A stretch of DNA of 64,000 bases from Clusia tigrina (GCA_920105625.2 OV050030.1:88211152-88275151), one strand, 5' to 3'; positions 40,179-52,365 are shown, counted from the stretch's first letter. The notes: generated by a model not told the origin, from the letters alone. Program-made: numbers and translations.

Positions 40179-43073
40179 TTAGTTGTGTGGTCCCATGTGG
40201 AACAATTTCAATAAGTTATTATGTAGCTTTTTATGCTTGCTCTTAATTGTTGCGACTGTTGTAACTGGGCTGCGGATCTCTGCTACTAAATATGGACCTA
40301 TCCAAACAGGTGAGAACTTGTTTCTCCTAGCCTGATTCTTCATTAGTACTTGATCACCCACTTGAAAGACTACTGGGTTTAGTACCTTGTTGTAGGCTTC
40401 CCTGGCTACCTGTTAAACATAATCCTGCGCTCGCTGTAACTGATACTTTTGCACTTTAATCGTGTCATCAGCATTGTATACTGGCGCACATTTGCACTTC
40501 AAATTTGCTGGCTTGTTGAAATCAAATTCATTGAGTGTTTTAAACGGAGTTTGCTTCGTTGATACATGCACAGTATTGTTTTGTACATGCATTGCAGTAG
40601 TCAACCATTGATCCCAATTCGAGACGTCTTCCTTGGCAAAACTGAGCAAGTACTCGGCCAGAGGTCATTGACTACGTTCCAATGAGCCATTCGACTGTGG
40701 ATGATATGGTGTTATATGCATTTTCTTGATTCCTAGCATTTTTCACGTTTCTGAGAATAGTTTTGAAACAAAATTTGAACCATTGTCGGTTATCAAGACC
40801 TTAGGTATGTTATACCGTGCTATAATTTCATCAAAGATTGCCTTGGCCACCGTACTTGCTTCAGCATCGGGTATAGCCACGCACGCCATATACTTTGAGA
40901 AATCGTCTTGGAACGTCAAGATGTATTTATTTCCCGAGACTATCTCAGGTAAAATACCTACAATATCCATATGAACTCAAATGACTGTTTCGGTGTGTCA
41001 GTTAACACTATTGGCATCTTTGTTAGCCTCAAACTCTTGTTGGCCTGACATTTTGGACAACTCTTTATATATTTACTTGTTTATGTCTCGGAGCATACCT
41101 TACCATCCGTATACTCGCCTAATTCTGTCATGGGTTTTCCAGAATTCCTGGTGTCCACCTAGATCATGGAAACCCTTTAACACTGTCTGGATATCTTTTT
41201 TATCCTCCAGCCATTCCACACTACTGGCTGTTTGTTCATTGGCATCGAAACCCGCATTGCTAACATCTCTTGTCGCATCAATTTTATCCCCTTGAATTCT
41301 CCCCGCCTTCTCCTTCTCTGACTTTGCTTTGGCCCTCGTTTGCACTACTGATACCTTCTGTGCCTGCGGTAATCTACTGAGCGCATCCGCATTTAGATTC
41401 TTCTTGCCAGGTTTGTATATAAAAGTCATACTCAGACAATTTGTGTCTGAACCTGGCTAGCCTAGACGTTTGGTCTATCAAATTGGCTATGCCTCTCAAC
41501 GGCTGGTGATCGTTGTATATTTTAAAAGGGCGTCCTAGCAGATATGCCCTAAAATTCTTCGTAGCCCACACTATGGCTAGGAATTCCTTATCTATTGTGG
41601 AGTATCTCTTCTCCGTATCGGTAAGCGCCCTGCTTGAGAATGCTATTGGTCGGTCATTACCGACTTCCTCTTGTGAAAACACTGCCATCAGTGGTGAACA
41701 AAAAAGTTTGCTCAAAGTCCGGGTACGCCAAAATAGGTGGCGAGCTAATAATTTCTTTTAGCCTCTCGAATGCTGGCTGACAGCTCTCTGTCCATTCGAA
41801 CTTTGCTTCTTTTCGTAGCAACTTTTCCCCTGGCAACGCAATTCAGGTTAGTCCTTCCACGAACTTTCTATAATAGTTCACTAGTCCTATGAATGCTTGC
41901 ACTTCCGTTCTATTTCTCGGAATCGCTAAATTTTCAACGCATTCCACCTTCTGCGGGTCAGGCAGTCGTTCTGCCTCTGAGCAACGATGGCCTAAATAAA
42001 CCACCTCTCTTCGCAAAAATTGACACTTCTCAGTGTTCAATTTAAAATTGTGTTCTCGTAATTTCTGGTGCACCTTGCACAAGCGTTGCAAATTCTGCTG
42101 CAAGTTCTTCCCATTAATTACAATATCATCGAGATACACAAAACAATCTAACCCTTGCAAGCCTGTTAGCACATGGTTCATTAACCGTTGGAAGGTAGCC
42201 GGTGCTCCTGTTAATCCAAACGGCATTCTGTCAATCTCATAATGCCCCAAACCGGTGCTGAACGCGGTTTTCTGCTTATCCAGAACTCGGTGGTAGCCAC
42301 TCGCTAAATCAAGTGTAGAAAAATATCTACTATGCCCCAATTTATTCAGAATTTCTTCTATTCTTCGGGTACACTTGCTTAATAGTGGCGTCGTTCAATT
42401 TCCTAAAATCGACGACCATTCTGCACTTCTTCTGACCCTGAGCTCCTCCCTTCTTTGGTACCAAAATTATTGGTGAGTTCCAAGGCGAGATACTCGGTGA
42501 AATTATGTTATCCTTTAACATTCCTTCTACCTGCCTGTTTACCTCATCTTTGTGAGCTTGTGGCAATCTGTACTGTTTCAAGTTTATTGGTGGTTGATCC
42601 ACACTAGTAGGTATTTAATGCTCTACCTCTGGTATATATGTCAACTGGTCTACTTCCAGCAAAAATATATCATGGAATGACATACAAATGGCTTCTATTG
42701 ATGCCTTCTCTTCTGAATTTACGCTTGGGTCTAACTTCAGTGATTCTAGCACCCTCTCCATCCTTTTTCTTATATCTACCTGTTTAATCTGATTAACCGA
42801 TCTACAATTTGATTCTTTAAAATTATCATAGCTAGTGAACTTAGGCCTAAAATCCTTATCCTTATAGTAGTCCTCTTCTGATGCATTTAGTATGCAAGCG
42901 TACACCTTACCTTTGTCAACGTGCGTTATGGTCTCTCCCAGATATATGCCATTCGCTAGCTGCTGCTTGTGCAAAACAACAGTCCTAAGTTTCGTGTTTA
43001 CATGCATAGTAACTACTCTGGTTGACCTTCCATTTACTACCCCCATACAATATTCACGGTTCCTTCCTGCCAT
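40179..43073 (-). pseudogene. pol: Gypsy copy 2 pol: RT, RNase H, integrase
   Basis: Reading 5' to 3' on the - strand. Linker 43073-42615. RT 42602-41843 with PIILVPKKGG, RMVVDFRKLND, STLDLASGYHRV and active site FVYLDDIVI (a frameshift near 42342). RNase H 41715-41374, with NDHQPLRGI. Tether with ADALSRLPQAQK (41429-41100). Integrase: CPKCQ half-finger near 41050, D in MDIVG and D in ITDNGSNF (40970-40743), E in NGSLERSQ near 40665 followed by a stop, C-terminal domain 40649-40413, and a GPY/F module (FSPVWIGPYLV) at 40361-40179. All three integrase acids are present, but at least six stops or frameshifts break the polyprotein. Confidence 0.85.
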
Positions 43074-43975
43074 GACTTCAATGGAAGAGTGAGGATTCTA
43101 TTCTTATTATAATCATAAAACGATAACTGTTTCTCTAGAGCATCCAGTATAGTGCGGCCCCAAGGATTACCGCAGCAAATCATCCCATCGGACAGAATAC
43201 CTTCCCTATCCAATTCTACTGCGTGCACTATTAAACTCATGCCCTTAAGTTCACTGTGCCCTATTCTGAGAGATCCCAGTGTCCTGATGCAACCTCCAAA
43301 TGCTCCGTTAAGCGTTCTTACGTCCGTCTGATTAATACACAGCCCTTTCAGTAAAGCACTAGATTTTACTAGGCTGGTGTCCGCTCCTGAATTTACCAAA
43401 AGCACTAGCTTTCCACTAGCTGCTTCCTTGCAGGGTATCTCGATGAAGGCATCATCTATCCTGCTCATAACGAAATAACGCCCTTTTGTTCCCAACATGG
43501 ATACGTATCCACTCCCTAACTCTTCAAATTTTTTCCTCCATGCACCACAGTTATCCTTTACGATCCTATACTCCCTCAAAATTACCCTGAATATCTTAAC
43601 TATATATCCTCGTACCGCGTACGCGGCGATTGGCCTATACTTTCTTACCTTATTAAAACCTAAACTAAGTTCTATAATCATCATAGTTACCCAAATCACA
43701 ACGCAATCAAAAAGTTTCGCACGGAGAGACTCTTGCTCCTCCGTATCTTGAACCATTGTTCTTACACTAATCGGTACGTGGTATTGGACAGCCTCTTGCT
43801 CCTCCTTTTCCTGGATTGTAGTTCTAACATTACTAGTACTTCCGGCCCAATTATTACTTCCCTTCTTTTGTCTTTCCAGTGTACTGGCCTCGACTGGGCC
43901 GCTGGAAGTTTCCCTGGCCCCTTTGTTGGAATTGTCTAACCCTGCATTCCACTGCCCGATGTGCCATTCGTCCAC
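43037..43975 (-). pseudogene. pro: Gypsy copy 2 gag-pol joint and protease
   Basis: A long open frame (312 residues). The first part overlaps the gag zinc-knuckle frame; a hydrophobic stretch lies near residue 95. The aspartic protease sits at about residues 175-290: LVLLVNSGADTSLVKSS, then a hydrophobic ILSDGMICCGNPWGR block. Retropepsins need Asp in D(S/T)G; here it reads NSG, which would abolish catalysis. The frame itself is undamaged, so the substitution may be an isolated hit. Confidence 0.75.
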
Positions 43976-45990
43976 ATGAGAAGCACCTCAACCCCTGTTG
44001 GGTGTTGCCTATCCTCAGTTCACTTCTGGAATTCCAATTTGGTCGCTGCTGACCACTCCCAGTGTTGAAAGGATTTCTTCCTTGGTTAATTCCTTCCGTT
44101 GAATTAACTCGGGGACCACTAAAGTTATCCCTGCTGTCCCTCAAGGGTGGATCCGTCCGTCTCATAGCTGGCTGCCTTCTACTCTGATTCCATTCTGTAT
44201 CTCCTGTCTACTTGCCTCATGGCCATATGCGGCAGTTAAACTGTCCTGTCTGTTTTCGAACATCTGTACCTCCCCCAAACCGGCCATACTCCGTTCCACG
44301 AGGATTTGTGCTCTAATAGCTTCTTCTACTAACTCATCCAGATTTCCTGTTCTGCTATTCAGAATAAAAATCTTTAGAGCGGAGTTGCGTAGGCCCACTA
44401 TGAAAGTTGTTAACACCGACTTGTCAACTTCGTATAATTATGCTATATCTCCAACGCCATTGTACTTATTTTTTATTATTTCCTGGGCCATCAGCTGAAG
44501 TGACTCTAAACGCTTAGCAAAGGCGCGTATGTATTCAACTGCCAGCTGCTTCCCGATTCTGATCTCTTGGGATATGTCTTCCAGAGTTCTCTCCTTTAAA
44601 TAGGTTCTCTTAAGAAGGTCATTAAGCTCGTTCACACTGGCGAATTGCTTTGGCAGCACAAGGTTGTATGCATCTCCAAATAACCTTTGCTTAATACAGT
44701 CGAAGAAGGCTTATGCTTCGCTTTGCAAGTTCACAACCTTGAATGAACCTGTTGAGTTCTGAACGTAAATCTTCTGAAACAGCATCAGTAAACATAGGTA
44801 CTAGCCTGGCCACTGCCTTTGAAATCTCCTCTATACACATTTTACTTATTCTTGTTTTACTTATGGCTGGTAAAACTGAGCGTTATCTTTGTGGGTGGTT
44901 TTCAAATTCACTTCTCCCGGATCTGAGATGTCCTTGACCAGTGACGGACTCAAACTGATTATTTTTCGACCGCTTGCTCGTACAGGTGAAATACTGTCCA
45001 CAGTATTGGGGCTTTGCTGCACTGCTACTGCTTCTGGCGCTGTTTGCGGATATCACTGATTTTTATTATTTATCGGACTTCCTGGAGAAAATGGCTCGAC
45101 GCCCGATTTCAGATGCGCCAAAACAAAAATTTAGCTTGAATTTCTTCACTAAAAACTAATCTTGGCTTTACCATGCGGCGTATCCCTTCTGGTGTGAAAT
45201 ATCCCGGCCAGCGAACTTCAAGAGGCAATGTCAATACTGTATGTGTAAATCCAGCCGATGCTGATTTTGATCTCTCCTTTTTCTTTGAGGTCCTATTGGT
45301 CACCCGTCCACTTTTTAATTCTGCACACTCCTTTTCCTACAGCGCTGCTACTTCCTCTGTTTCCGTCAATCTCTGAGAAGGTTCCTTTACCTTATTCTTA
45401 AGATACTCCCTTTGTGCTCTCAAATCCTCTGTTTTCTTATGAAACTTGAACAACTTTTCTTCTGTCCCTTTTTGGATTGTCGTTAAGGCTTGATCCGCTA
45501 CTTCTAATGGTGACACAGTTCCTCTGGCGTTCGCCTGTTTCCACCATTCGTGAGCTTCTTCCCTGCTCGTAGTTGCTTGGAATTGCTCGAATACCCTCTC
45601 GGTGAAAAGATTCACCTCTTTTCTTACTGCTCTTAACTCGTCCTGTGCGTCTTCTTTTCTTTTTAACGGAGACCCACTCGGTGCCTCAATCGTTGCCAAT
45701 TCCGTCTCGAATACTTTAAGCCACCCTGACACTAAATTTTCCACATCTACATGAAAACCCGTCGCAAAGTACTCGCCGTCCCTACATACCTCCTTGTGCG
45801 GCAGCAATTTTGCGTGGTTGCTGTTAAATTTTTCCACCAAGCCTCGCAACTCTGTGATGCATCTGTGATAGTACTTCACGTTTTTCACTTCTTTCCGGTC
45901 CTTCCTGAAGTTTGATATCAACCTCTGGACCTCTTTACCCACCACTTCCTGGGATTTCAGCAACTCCTTCACTTCCTTCGATAGTCTCAT
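43854..45990 (-). pseudogene. gag: Gypsy copy 2 gag
   Basis: Structural polyprotein in five open pieces: 45990-45337 (217 residues, strongly helical and charged), 45303-45109, 44659-44438 (capsid part, LKRTYLKERTLEDISQEIR and ESLQL), 44416-44162 and 44165-43854. The last contains a complete zinc knuckle CFSCGRMAHRAVEC (C-X2-C-X4-H-X4-C) followed by an RG/Q-rich tail. Stops or shifts lie near 45330, 45105, 44660, 44435 and 44162. Copy 3 gag is homologous (61131-62361). Confidence 0.8.
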
Positions 45991-47360
45991 TGATTATGCC
46001 TAATCCAATAAATATCCAGTTGAACAACCCAATCTCAAAGGAAAAATCTCCATCCATCTGTTCATCCTAAATGCCAAACAGATGGCGTATCCCAATTACA
46101 AATAAAACCCAATAATTGTTAAAACTTGCAATCAACTTATTTAAAATATATTTTTCTATCTTACTTAATGATTCAATGCAAATTTGTGAAAAATTTCAAT
46201 AGTCTTTCCTGAGGTGTCCAGCTCCTTTGATGTTTGATTGCCACCCTCCAACGTATACCTCACCCTTCTGATCGTTAGTCTGCTTTCCTCGTCTTTTCCT
46301 TATTCCAAAACGTTTTGCGACCTTTAGTAACGACGTTATGGCCTTTAGTTGTCGTTCATTGTTTCCACTTATATTATTTTCCATTAACCTCATGCTTCAC
46401 TTGAAACTAAAAATTTTCTAAATAAAACGCACAACAGTATTTCGATAAGTTTTCAGTTCTACTTTTCAGTAATACAAACATTACTCAACATAAAAAGACA
46501 ACCGCGACGTAATGCCGTGAAGAAAAATAGACTTACTCAAATTACGTAAGTAAAAAAATTATACTTAATTATTATCAAACTTCTTAATCTAATGATTCGA
46601 TCATGACAAATTTTATAAACACCGCAAATTCTGTCCTTCTATATATTTTCCTTTACTTGTTTTCCATTTCGCGGTCTACCGGCGTCCATTAATTCCTTCC
46701 ATCAATGCAAATTGATCCTTGATTTCCTCACAGATACTCCTTAATTTCCTCACATGTATCCCCATATCCAATTTTCCTTTCACCATCTCTAATACTCACA
46801 AAAATCCATATAAAATGGCTATATGTTCGACAAAAACCGAAATTGGCTTCACAGACAACAGTGTCTAAATTCTTTCCCGGAAATTTGAATCCATATTCAA
46901 AAATAAACACGTAACGTATGCGCCACGCAATAATAACATTTATAACTTTTCCTAATACTTTAAGTTCATGGTATTTAATTTTGTGTAAAACAAAATGAAA
47001 AATATGTATCCAAATATATCCCTAACAACAAACAAACATAAATCCCCTACCAAAAAAATCCTCACAGCCAAGATGACATACATATACACACTGACGGTTT
47101 ATGGTTGCCCATACAAAGCTGCGTGCAACAGCGCAAACGCGCCTATATGTTGCAACTTCTTTGACCAGCGCTACGGCGCCATCAGGGTCGCAGAAGTATC
47201 TACTTAAACTAAGCAATTATAATTCTACTTACGATTATCCTGTCTGATGACATCTCTGCTTCAAAGTCATTTTTGCTGGTTTTATCCTATAAATTTGTTA
47301 CAGGATGCTTCCCTGTGTCAGGGTTCCTTGTCCTGGGATTCCTCCTGTAGGTCCTTATGA
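45991..47360 (-). other. Leader of gypsy copy 2
   Basis: About 1.4 kb AT-rich leader between primer site and gag. Aligns in part with 62400-62860 (for example the CATGCTTCACTTGAA block near 46390 and 62800). A short open frame at 46393-46196 has no recognisable features. Confidence 0.6.
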
Positions 47361-47372
47361 TCGGCTGCGCCA
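47361..47372 (-). other. Primer binding site
   Basis: On the - strand TGGCGCAGCCGA, three bases after the 5' LTR end; a tRNA-Ser-type primer site related to that of the errantivirus array (TGGCGCAGTCGG). Confidence 0.7.
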
Positions 47373-47447
47373 AAATATTGGGGTCCGTGTTCGTTGGTGT
47401 CCCCGAGGAGCGTCCTCTTGCTGCCTGTCCTGGGCGCGCGTGTACCG

Positions 47448-48351
47448 TGTAACGACTCTTTTTATAGCTGGGGTAAACTCAGCGGCGTCCAGGGGTATAC
47501 AGAAAAATATAAAAATCCTGCGAGTTAAATTAGTTTCAGTGTATTTATTCAGAATACTGATTGTGGACTGTTGTTAGTCCTTACTCAAAGCAAATCTACT
47601 TCCTTAATTCTATATTTGTGCAAATAAACTTATTCAATGTGTACATGTTTTCATGTCTCTACGTCCCGGTAAGTGTGTGTCTCAGTGATTCAGTGGGAGA
47701 ACGATTAAAAAACCAGATGCTCTCACTGAGTCCCTATGGTTTCTGTACGGCGTATGAGTTAGTGGGAAAACGATTAAAAACCAGAGATTCTCACTAACTC
47801 CCTAAGTCTCGGTGGCGTATTTGTCTCAGTGAGAAAACGATTAAAAACCAGATGTTCTCACTGAGTCCCTATAGTCTCTGTCTGTGTATGGCTTAGTGAG
47901 AAAACGATTAAAAAACCAAATGTTCTCCGATTACCGAGCGAGCGTACTCGGCCAATCCCACCGCTTGAGTTCGTGCACTCACCTTCTCTTGTCCTGCATG
48001 TATTTGTTGTATCCTTCGTCGCTGTGTTTTTCCTCTCTTCGCCAGCGTGGCGCTGGTTGGCAAGATCGTTGGCTGTGCGTGAGGTTGTTTTTGTTGTAAT
48101 TGCTATTATTCAAACTGGTATAATATACTGCTGGTGGTCTGTGCTCCCGCCACTGCTGCGCTAATTGGTTACAACGTAAGTAGCTTTTCGTTAAATTACT
48201 AATGCAGTTGCTTCGGTTTGAATTGTGGGCGTTTCCTTGATGCAAGTGTTCGCGTCTATTATCCGTGATGTGTGTGTTGATATAAATGCATAGCGACTCT
48301 GTCACCTGTAGTGTGGGCCAAAATTTCCCACAGAATATTTTAGTCCTCACA
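47448..48351. mobile_element. Solo LTR (BEL/Pao-like?) inside gypsy 5' LTR
   Basis: 904 bp insert recognised by comparison with the uninterrupted LTRs. Ends are TGTAACGACT and AGTCCTCACA, an imperfect inverted repeat with TG...CA. Flanks ACCG (47444-47447) and ACCT (48352-48355) fit a 4 bp target duplication with one change. It carries no coding sequence. Its centre holds a tandem stem-loop array (47687-47910). The family assignment is a guess from the terminal bases. Confidence 0.6.
47687..47910. repeat. Tandem stem-loop array, period about 68 bp
   Basis: Four copies centred on AACGATTAAAAACCAGATG (CGATTAAAA at 47702, 47771, 47838 and 47904). In copies 1-3 the arms on either side of this core pair. 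Copy 3 is perfect over 11 bp (CTCAGTGAGAA with TTCTCACTGAG). Copy 2 pairs over 13 bp with one G-T wobble (GAGTTAGTGGGAA with TTCTCACTAACTC). Copy 1 pairs over about 9 bp. Copy 4 has lost its right arm. Between copies 2 and 3 a T-A pair becomes C-G. Confidence 0.8.
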
Positions 48352-48783
48352 ACCTGCAAACCTAAAATCACTCTTGTTAAATAAAACACTACATCACTCT
48401 TTTACGTTAAAACATCAAGCCTCTTTGTTCTTAAAATCATAATCTTATATACTATTTACAAAGAACACCAACAATTTCACACCTGTTAATTGGTGTCAGT
48501 TGGTACAGCCAACTGATCTACTTTACTGAAAAAATGTCGACGGTGCATTCTAAATTACAATGCCCTTCGTCGACTCGACTGCGGAACTATAACACGCTAA
48601 AAGTTCACTTAATAATTAATACATAGATTCTGGTTTTTTACAATACTCACACCCTAAAAATATGCACTTTCTTACTTAACTTAATTGTGTAAGACTAACC
48701 ACACCAAATGTGTAGTGTCTATTAGGAGTCAGTGCTGTTGGTCAACTTCGAGCAGGTAGCTTGATTCGAACTCACAACATTTG

Positions 48784-48923
48784 TACAATAGCTATTATAG
48801 TCAAATACAAGGAGTTTGTTACCTCTGACTATAATATTAAAGCTGGTGTCCTACAGGTAAGTGTACTCGGACCGATTCCATACCTAGTGCTAACTTCTGT
48901 TTTACTCACAAATAGTCGCCTTA
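48784..48923 (+). pseudogene. Jockey-clade LINE, RT segment 2
   Basis: Direct continuation of segment 1 after the gypsy insertion. Reads FVTSDYNIKAGVLQVSVLGP (family GVPQGSVLGP, RT motif) and then a LLTN block, ending at TTA (48921-48923), the Harbinger target site. Confidence 0.8.
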
Positions 48924-49071
48924 AGGCCTCTCCCCATCTACGACAAGTAACGAAATGACTCTAAAACGGCGACGAAAAAAAAATTAGAGCTCAGTGCACA
49001 CTTAGCGGAACGGCGGCGACAATTTATACAAACAGCGGCAATAAGAAATCAGATACAAAACGATTTAAAAT

Positions 49072-50281
49072 ATGAGAGCAAGATTTTCTAATAAACAATT
49101 AGCGTTAATAGCTTTGCTATTATTTGCATTAGATGAAGAAGATGCAGAATGTCAAGCAAAACGTAGATTTTGGATCCATCCAATGATTTTGCAACAACCG
49201 ATCAATGACGAGTTTTTCCCTTTGCACCATAATCTGTTGGACGAAGAAATGAAGTTCTAAAATAGCTCGCGGATGAGCATCGCCCAATTTGAATGCTTGC
49301 GCGGAATACTTGAAGAAAAGATCTTGAAGCAAGACACAGAGTCCCGAAAAGCCATATCCACCAAACAAAAGTTGGCCGTGTGATTGAGGAAAGAAAATGA
49401 GAAGCCACATTTTTGAACTTATGTATTTTAATATTTTTCTTTTACACTATTCAGGTTTCTGGCGACAGCTGGCTCCTTCCAGATAATTGCACTTAGCTAC
49501 CGGGTAGGCATTCGATGGTTTCTAAAATTGTCAAGGACTATTGTGCGACAATCATTGAAACTCTTATGCGAATTACAATGCCAGCACCGACCAAAGAGCG
49601 CTGGAAAACAGTTGTAAAAGAGTTCTGGGAGCTTTGGGACTTCCCAAACTTTATTGGTGCTTTAGACGGCAAGCATGTCGTGGTAACAGCTCCAAATAAC
49701 AGCGGTTCACTCTTTTTTAATTATAAGAAAACCCTTTCCGAGGTGTTGTTGGAACTGGTCGGTGCCTCCTGTAACTTCATAGCGATCGATGTCGGCTCGT
49801 ACGAAAAAATAGAGTTGGAGGTCTTTTTTTCAACAGCAATTTGGGAGGAGCGTTGGTAGCCAATAAGCTGCATGTATCTGGCAACAAATCTCTACTAGGC
49901 AGCAATATCGAAGCCCCACATGTGGTGGTAGGTGACGAGGCATTCCCACTCAAAAGCTACCTCTTGCGACCATATCCGGGAATAAGTTTGCAGGAAGATG
50001 GCTCAAAGCTCCACGTTAATGAGCGATTGTCGGGGGGAGGCGCACTGTTGAGAACGCATTTGGGATTCTGTCTCAAAAGTTTCAGACCGATCACATCGCA
50101 ACCACAACATGTCGACAATATAATTTTGGCTACTTGTGTTTCACGCAATTTTATACGGTCCAATGACCAGGCTGTTGGACATCCCACAACAACAACAGAC
50201 TCAGCAACATCAACACAAGGGGAGCTGAGAAGCATTCCTGGCCAGGGTGGCAATGCTTCACTGGGTGCATTTGCAGCCTAA
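49072..50281 (+). pseudogene. Harbinger transposase (DDE_Tnp_4)
   Basis: Cut-and-paste transposase in three frames. 49072-49260 gives the N-terminus; 49258-49385 reads MSIAQFECLRGILEEKI. The region 49386-49456, T-rich and ending TATTCAG, splits the LR/FLATAG joint and looks like an intron whose donor GT has become GA. 49515-49859 holds the first acids: D in GALDGKHV and D in IDVGSY. 49841-50281 reads VVGDEAFPLKSYLLRPYPG; the third acid (E in TVENAFGIL, about 50055) lies in a shifted frame. A TGA replaces a codon near 49383. Inactive. Confidence 0.8.
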
Positions 50282-50469
50282 GAGGTTTTTAAAGACTATC
50301 TTTGTTCTCCTCAAAGTAGATTAAAATGGCAAAAATTAAAAAGGTTTTATTTTAAAATATATATATTTATAATGAAAATTTTCTACTTCAATCAATTTAA
50401 AAAAATAATAATAAATAAATTTATGAAAAATTATGCTTTAAATTTTTTTGAAAATTTCTGAAGTAGCTT

Positions 50470-51400
50470 CCTGTCGAACAGCGATTGTAATCGGATTCTT
50501 TTGTGATTTGAACAATTTATTCTGTGTAGTTTTCATTGTCATTGATTCATGAAAACATCTTGCGAATGTGTAGATGAGTTGGAAGAGATATTTTTAGATG
50601 TTGCACAAATTGTTGCATGGAGTAATTGAACCTATTAGTCATTTCCTCAAACTCGATCTCGGAAATAATACCACAGATTTGGCTTTGTGCTGATTTAGTT
50701 TCGATAAATTTTCCACAGTATCCGCCATGCTCATAAGGAAGGACCTCATTCCACTTTCTCGTTGAGCAAATACTCCATTAAGGCTCCCGAAGCAGTTTCA
50801 GGAGTTCTTGTTTTTCTCGAAAAAGAAGGTGCTGTTTCTAAAGTTTATGCTACGCGTTGGGCCTTAACTGGCGTTCCAAAACTTTCCTCCATTTCATCTG
50901 CATTATCTGGAGTTGAGGTAACTTCCAATGAGCTCTTCGTTTCTTACTCCGACATATAAGGTTCCAAAAATTACAGATGCTCCTCGTACTCCCAAACTTT
51001 TTGCCTTACAGCAGCCTGTCCGCTCCTTACCTATCTTTTTTTTTTTACAACCCTCCTTTAGGTATGGCAAAGACCACCACAGCACATTTAAATTCGGTAC
51101 CTAAAAAAAAATTAAATGTAAATTTCAAAAATATTAAGAAAAAACAAAGAAAAGTGTAGGCAAAACTTAACAAAATATTAGCGTTGGTAGAAAGCTCTCA
51201 TGATTAATTTTGTTTCAATTTCATTCCACAATTGATTTATTTAATCTGTACTATTATAATTTTTGTGACTCATGCCATATAATGCAACATTTTCGCGCAC
51301 AAGTTCAATTAATTTTTCGGAATCCTTTTTTTGCAGATTTTTTATCAACGACAAGCCGGTGAGATTTATTTGCAACGATAACCACCGGCTTTTTCTTCGG
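50470..51400 (-). pseudogene. Harbinger MADF-domain protein
   Basis: Second Harbinger gene; in active elements a Myb/SANT- or MADF-type partner helps target the transposase to DNA. - strand reading: exon-like LIELVRENVALYGMSHKNY (about 51310) and INQLWNEIETKL, the MADF start. A segment ending TTTTTTTTTAG at about 51103 resembles an intron. Then a block VWEYEEHL and FLEPYMSE (near 50990), the MADF end, followed by an acidic linker to about 50760. Several stops. Confidence 0.65.
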
Positions 51401-51519
51401 CATCAACAGTTGGTGTCGTTTCGTCGCCGGTTAGTGAGCATGTATACATATAAACACAGGGTAGTTATATTTTGCAGTTTCGTGTCGTTTCGTAACGTGC
51501 CGTAGGTGGGCAGAGACAT

Positions 51520-52365
51520 TTATGACGTCGACGTTTGCTGACGATACTGCCATCCAGAGCTGCCATAAAAATCCGAAAATTGGATCAAGCGATCTTAGTA
51601 AGGACTTAAAATTAATTGAGTCCTGGCTGGCTAACTGGCGAATTCGCTTAAACGAAAACAAAAGCTTCCCCTTCCCATTTACTCTTCATAAGGATAATTA
51701 CCCTAAGGTCACATTAAATGGCGCTTCCATTCCACAAGTTAATGAAGTAACCAACCTAGGGATCCATCTCGATCATAGATTGACTTGGCGCAAGCACATC
51801 GAACCAAAACGTTCGCAAATGAAATTGAAAGCACAAGGAATCATTTGGTTACTTCACAAAAAATCAAAACTGCATCTACAACACAAAATTATACAGGATA
51901 ATGCCATTATAAAGGACTATGGGCGTATAGAACCCAGCTGTGGGGAAATGCCAGCTCAGCTAACATTGAATTAATCCAGGGTGCACAATCGAAAATTCTT
52001 CGAACGATTGTAAGCAGCTCCTAGTACATTCAAAATGATAACATCAAATGATACCACTAGTAAAAACTGATCTAATTAAAATTAAGTGTAAATATAAATT
52101 CAAACTCCGACTTCATTCCAATTACTTGGGAAGACAATTACTTGAAACTAAAATACACACACGGTTCTGTAGGCTAGACTGAAATTATTTAATTGAATTG
52201 TTCTCAATACATTAAACTGTTATACTTAAATATTTAAATACTTTACTTTAGTTACTTAGTTACTAGTCACTAATGGTTAATTATTGCTATTAGATTTAAG
52301 AATTGAATAGTTATTGTTAGTCTTATTATTAGAGGATTCAATAAATACACCAACTATTAAACAAA
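51520..52365 (+). pseudogene. Jockey-clade LINE, RT segment 3 and 3' UTR
   Basis: Continues after the Harbinger with the RT active site TFADDTAI (about 51533), thumb sequence to 51974 (NLGIHLDHRLTWRKHI), then decayed C-terminal sequence in shifted frames to about 52180 (LIQGAQSKILRTIV). The AT-rich 3' UTR ends with GGATTCAATAAATAC near 52335 and a short tail. The right target duplication begins at 52366. There is no long poly(A), as in old jockey copies. Confidence 0.8.

Larger units (their letters stand above)
37189..48779 (-). mobile_element. Env-type Ty3/gypsy element, copy 2 (complete, dead)
   Basis: 11.6 kb LTR element with both LTRs, inserted in the jockey LINE with a 4 bp duplication TTTG (37185-37188 and 48780-48783). 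- strand order: 5' LTR, primer site, leader, gag with CCHC knuckle, protease, RT, RNase H, integrase, a long 3' region without readable env, polypurine tract, 3' LTR. Relatives at 1430-3548 and 54932-62860. The TGTTG...CAACA ends, a gag zinc knuckle and the env of copy 1 suggest an Osvaldo/Ulysses-like lineage rather than the errantivirus type (inference). Confidence 0.85.
47376..48779 (-). repeat. 5' LTR of gypsy copy 2, interrupted
   Basis: 500 bp LTR split by a 904 bp insert: 47376-47447 and 48352-48779. On the - strand it starts TGTTGTGAG, as in copy 1, and ends CCCCAATA (one base off CAACA). The target duplication TTTG follows at 48780. Confidence 0.85.
48924..51519 (+). mobile_element. 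PIF/Harbinger DNA transposon
   Basis: 2596 bp, flanked by the 3 bp duplication TTA (48921-48923 and 51520-51522), the standard PIF/Harbinger target. Terminal inverted repeats of about 32 bp: left AGGCCTCTCCCCATCTACGA and so on (48924-48955), right 51488-51519, about 75% matching. Two convergent genes as in autonomous Harbingers: a DDE transposase (+) and a MADF-domain protein (-). Both are broken. Confidence 0.9.

Noticed and set aside
43497..43939. + strand frames opposite the protease
   Set aside because: Shadows of the long - strand gag-pol frame.
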